Below the pieces are notes generated by a model. It saw nothing but the letters and a program-made list of their open reading frames with translations. It was not told the origin of the DNA and did no database searches. A stretch of DNA of 8,106 bases from Holosporaceae bacterium (GTDB lineage Bacteria; Pseudomonadota; Alphaproteobacteria; UBA3830): positions 1 to 8,106 of the forward strand of contig JAIRMS010000086.1 in assembly GCA_031258475.1 (NCBI GenBank), written 5' to 3'. Position 1 is the stretch's first letter; every line of letters starts with the position of its first letter. A program made the translations under genes and the position numbers. Shown here piece after piece: positions 6,375 to 8,106 of this stretch.

Positions 6375-6731
6375 TTGAACAAAATTTTTAGAATCAGGGA
6401 AAGGAGGGATTTTGTAAAAATCTCTCAGGTTAGCTTTTATTTTCGGGCAGATTCCATCATGGTTCAATGCGGTTTTAATAATCTCGACATTTATAGAGCG
6501 GGATTTACGGCTTCAAAGAAGGTTGGTAACGCGGTGGTAAGGAATCGGTGTAAGCGTAGAATGAGGGCTGTCGCCGATATGGTTTTAAATGAAGCCGGCC
6601 TGGCAGGGGTGGATTATGTTTTTATAGCCAAAAAATCCACCTTCGACGCAAATTGGAGCGATCTTGTGGACAAAGCCACGTTCGCCATAAATTTTTTAAA
6701 TAACAAAATCTCAAAATGCAAAAAATTCTGA
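6375..6731 (+). CDS. rnpA: Ribonuclease P protein component
   Basis: RnpA is the small basic protein that binds RnpB RNA and helps it cleave the 5' leader from precursor tRNAs. The 118 residues contain the usual N-terminal R-x-R-E-R-R-D-F (6-13), the core G-F-T-A-S-K-K-V-G-N-A-V (43-54), and the RNR signature R-N-R-C-K-R-R at 56-62, followed by the helix that holds the protein to RNA. The start is TTG. The rpmH stop codon (6351-6353) is in the same frame, and no ATG or GTG occurs in frame between it and this TTG. No strong ribosome site is seen in the 21-nt gap, so translation may depend on ribosomes finishing rpmH. Its 3' end overlaps yidD by 16 nt. Confidence 0.93.
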   Translation: MNKIFRIRERRDFVKISQVSFYFRADSIMVQCGFNNLDIYRAGFTASKKVGNAVVRNRCKRRMRAVADMVLNEAGLAGVDYVFIAKKSTFDANWSDLVDKATFAINFLNNKISKCKKF

Positions 6732-6922
6732 TCTTTCTAATTCATGTTTATAAAAATACGATATCGTGCCATCTAAAATCGCAATGTAAATTTTATCCGA
6801 CCTGTTCGGAATACGCTGTGTTGTCAATACGAAAGTATGGATTGCTAAGAGGTTGTTTAAAAATGATTGGACGATTATTGAGATGCAATCCGTTTTCCAA
6901 CGGCGGCGTAGATTTTCCGTAA
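6716..6922 (+). CDS. yidD: Membrane protein insertion efficiency factor YidD
   Basis: YidD is a small protein at the inner face of the cytoplasmic membrane that assists YidC-dependent insertion of membrane proteins. The 68 residues begin with a short amphipathic or hydrophobic segment (about 3-18). The family signature C24-K-F-Y-P-T-C30-S-E-Y-A follows, then G-x-x-R-G at 42-46, R-L-L-R-C57-N-P, and G-G-V-D-F-P at the end. The three conserved cysteines are present. The C-terminus stops right after the G-G-x-D motif, so the variable tail of many homologs is missing. The ATG lies inside the end of rnpA with no clear ribosome site, which suggests translational coupling. In many bacteria yidC follows directly; here a tRNA gene comes next. 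Confidence 0.92.
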   Translation: MQKILIFLIHVYKNTISCHLKSQCKFYPTCSEYAVLSIRKYGLLRGCLKMIGRLLRCNPFSNGGVDFP

Positions 6923-6947
6923 AAACCTTTAGGACGTTCAAAAATGC

Positions 6948-6976
6948 TTGACTTTGATATCGTGGCGCCGTACCAT
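6948..6976 (+). promoter_or_regulatory. Possible promoter of the tRNA-Cys gene
   Basis: TTGACT (6948-6953, 5 of 6 consensus) and TACCAT (6971-6976, 4 of 6) are 17 bases apart, about 46 nt before the mature tRNA 5' end. It lies just after yidD, so the tRNA need not depend on read-through from rpmH-rnpA-yidD. Confidence 0.4.
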
Positions 6977-7022
6977 GCACACGATTTTTTCGCTAATGCA
7001 CGCTGTGTCGTTACGTACCTAA

Positions 7023-7096
7023 GGCTGGGTGGCAGAGTGGTTATGCAGAGGATTGCAAATCCTTGTACGTCGGTCCGATTCCGGTCCCAGCCTCCA
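7023..7096 (+). tRNA. tRNA-Cys (anticodon GCA)
   Basis: This 74-nt cloverleaf folds as follows. The acceptor stem is GGCTGGG with CCCAGCC (7023-7029, 7086-7092). The D arm has a 3-bp stem, as in E. coli tRNA-Cys. The anticodon stem GAGGA/TCCTT carries loop TTGCAAA with GCA at 7055-7057. The variable loop is 4 nt (7065-7068). The T stem GTCGG/CCGGT (7069-7073, 7081-7085) contains two G-T wobbles. The discriminator base is T at 7093, the hallmark of tRNA-Cys, and CCA is encoded at 7094-7096. The T loop reads TCCGATT, so position 55, almost always U (made pseudouridine by TruB), is C here. The T stem wobbles and C55 hint at a structurally relaxed tRNA. Confidence 0.95.
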
Positions 7097-7160
7097 TTTA
7101 ATTATTTTCGTAGAAATAAGATACTTCTCTTCGGAATTTTTTCAGCAATTGGATTGAAAT

Positions 7161-7868
7161 TCAGCAATAGCAGACTTTTTGTATACTATCAATTGAAAGA
7201 GATGCGAATTCACAAAGTTCGATGAATGGGGTTATTGATTTTCTAGGACTCTTAAACGGAGCCGTAAACAAAAATCCCTGTCCAATATCAACATTGGCGT
7301 CCTTTGCACAGTTGAGCTGATCGAAGGTTTCTATTCCTTCTGCGACAATGGTACATCCAATATCATGAGAAACCTGTGCGCAGAAATTTAACAGTGCTCT
7401 CGATTTCTTGTTCGACGGAGCTTCCTGCACAAATCTCTTATCTATTTTTACTATGTCGATGGGAAGTTCCTTCAGAAATAACATGCTGGAATATTCTGTT
7501 CCGAAATCATCCAGGGCAATTTTTATGTCGTAATCATGCAGCAGATTTAACGTTTGCTGAGCCAAAGGTAAATTATCTGGATGGGTATTTTCGCTAACTT
7601 CAAGGACTATGTTTGAGCCATTTATGCCCTTTTTTTCAAGAATACTTAAAAAGGATCTACAGAAATTTTTATTTACTATATCTTTTTCTGTCATATTAAT
7701 GAACAATTGAAAATTGTTTCTATAGTCGCAAGACGACGATACGCTATCCAACATAGTAGACGCGCTTGGATATGGACTGGCATTTTCTTTTCTATACAGA
7801 ACCTCATAGCCAAAAACCGTATCGTCGCTAAGATGAACTAGCGGCTGTAATCTTATTTTACGTATCAT
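7161..7868 (-). CDS. Stand-alone EAL-domain c-di-GMP phosphodiesterase
   Basis: EAL proteins hydrolyse the second messenger c-di-GMP to pGpG using metal ions. This 235-residue protein is a bare EAL domain with no sensory, GGDEF or membrane segment visible. The catalytic set is complete by position: E22 in E-V-L (the EAL motif), N58, E90, D120-D121 in D-D-F-G, K141 in K-I-D, E177 in V-A-E-G-I-E-T, and Q197 in G-Q-G. Activity is therefore plausible. Loop 6 reads D-D-F-G-T-E-Y-S-S, where the family usually has glycine at residue 125; this loop shapes dimer contact and metal binding, so activity may be altered. The ATG has a ribosome site, GAGGA, about 4 nt upstream. The gene lies 43 nt downstream of mutL on the same strand and has its own good promoter. 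It converges on the tRNA-Cys gene. Confidence 0.88.
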   Translation of the reverse strand: MIRKIRLQPLVHLSDDTVFGYEVLYRKENASPYPSASTMLDSVSSSCDYRNNFQLFINMTEKDIVNKNFCRSFLSILEKKGINGSNIVLEVSENTHPDNLPLAQQTLNLLHDYDIKIALDDFGTEYSSMLFLKELPIDIVKIDKRFVQEAPSNKKSRALLNFCAQVSHDIGCTIVAEGIETFDQLNCAKDANVDIGQGFLFTAPFKSPRKSITPFIELCEFASLSIDSIQKVCYC

Positions 7869-7885
7869 TATTTCCTCATTTTTCT

Positions 7886-7915
7886 ATTATATAGGGACTC
7901 TGGAAAAATTATCAA
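7886..7915 (-). promoter_or_regulatory. Strong promoter of the EAL gene, overlapping the mutL stop codon
   Basis: On the - strand TTGATA (7915-7910, 5 of 6 consensus) and TATAAT (7891-7886, 6 of 6) are 18 bases apart. The -35 box contains the TGA stop codon of mutL (7914-7912). A start near 7879 would give a short leader holding the GAGGA ribosome site. The gene can thus be expressed separately from mutL. Confidence 0.65.
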
Positions 7916-8106
7916 TATCTTTCGAAAAATTTATTTAAATTTTTAACAGACAGTGTTACATAGGAGGGTCTTCCATGGCAACATTGGGCGATATTGGCTG
8001 ATTTTTCCATCTGACGCAGCAGGGAATTCATTTCTTGAATAGATAATTTTCTGCCGGCACGCAAACTGCCGTGACATGATATGGTGGATAGAATATGGTG
8101 TATCTT
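7912..8106 (-). CDS. mutL: DNA mismatch repair protein MutL, C-terminal end (partial, 5' outside window)
   Basis: MutL is the mismatch-repair ATPase that couples MutS recognition to strand removal; in bacteria without MutH its C-terminal domain is the endonuclease. Only the last 64 codons are here. They match the tail of the family: S-C-H-G-S-L-R-A-G-R near the start of the visible part, then L-S-I-Q-E-M-N-S-L-L-R-Q-M-E, and the conserved Q-C-C-H-G-R-P-S-Y-V before the end. The C-x-H-G-R-P motif contributes to the metal site of endonuclease-type MutL, consistent with a MutH-independent system; the upstream D-Q-H-A motif is out of view. The stop codon lies within the promoter of the EAL gene. 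Confidence 0.93.
   Translation of the reverse strand, partial: KIHHILSTISCHGSLRAGRKLSIQEMNSLLRQMEKSANIAQCCHGRPSYVTLSVKNLNKFFERY

Noticed and set aside
7097..7160. Terminator between tRNA-Cys and the EAL gene
   Set aside because: T-rich stretches occur on both strands, but no stem of more than three pairs lies next to them.
6944..7225. 93-codon + strand open frame across the tRNA-Cys gene
   Set aside because: It reads straight through the tRNA and into the end of the EAL gene on the other strand, and lacks any protein motif.
1..8106. CRISPR array, toxin-antitoxin pair or defence system
   Set aside because: There are no spaced direct repeats and no unassigned gene pair; every substantial open frame belongs to a known housekeeping or signalling family or is a shadow of one.

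Overview
The window looks like chromosome from an alphaproteobacterium, most likely a host-associated or intracellular lineage (Holosporales- or Rickettsiales-like). The basis is the set of best-matching families: an LdtR-type MarR regulator, a bifunctional Rsh with an RXKD synthetase motif, and an alphaproteobacterial-style L34. Other pointers are AT-rich gaps, UUG starts, an insertion sequence inside a housekeeping gene, and a compact accessory gene content. The taxonomic call is inference from protein style, not from a marker search.

Layout, left to right. Positions 1-114 are the right end of an IS5-family insertion sequence that enters the window from the left. It abuts the 3' part of rsmE (117-287), so that 16S rRNA methyltransferase gene is interrupted. 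Next on the + strand is ldtR (393-869), with a 15-bp palindrome lying over its probable -35 box. A 220-nt convergent gap with no convincing gene follows. On the - strand come mutS (3714-1090) and, upstream of it, the (p)ppGpp synthetase/hydrolase rsh (5886-3799). A 335-nt divergent spacer leads to the + strand cluster rpmH, rnpA, yidD (6222-6922), then a tRNA-Cys(GCA) gene (7023-7096). Back on the - strand are a small stand-alone EAL-domain phosphodiesterase (7868-7161) and the 3' end of mutL, which runs off the right edge (8106-7912).

The genes fall into known housekeeping groups: mismatch repair (mutS, mutL), second-messenger control (Rsh for (p)ppGpp, EAL for c-di-GMP), ribosome and tRNA processing (L34, RNase P protein, tRNA-Cys, rsmE remnant) and membrane protein insertion (YidD). 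I see no novel multi-gene system. The points most worth a second look are the IS-split rsmE, the operator-like palindrome at ldtR, a two-residue gap in L34, C55 in the tRNA-Cys T loop, two UUG starts, and a mutS promoter so close to the start codon that the transcript may be almost leaderless.
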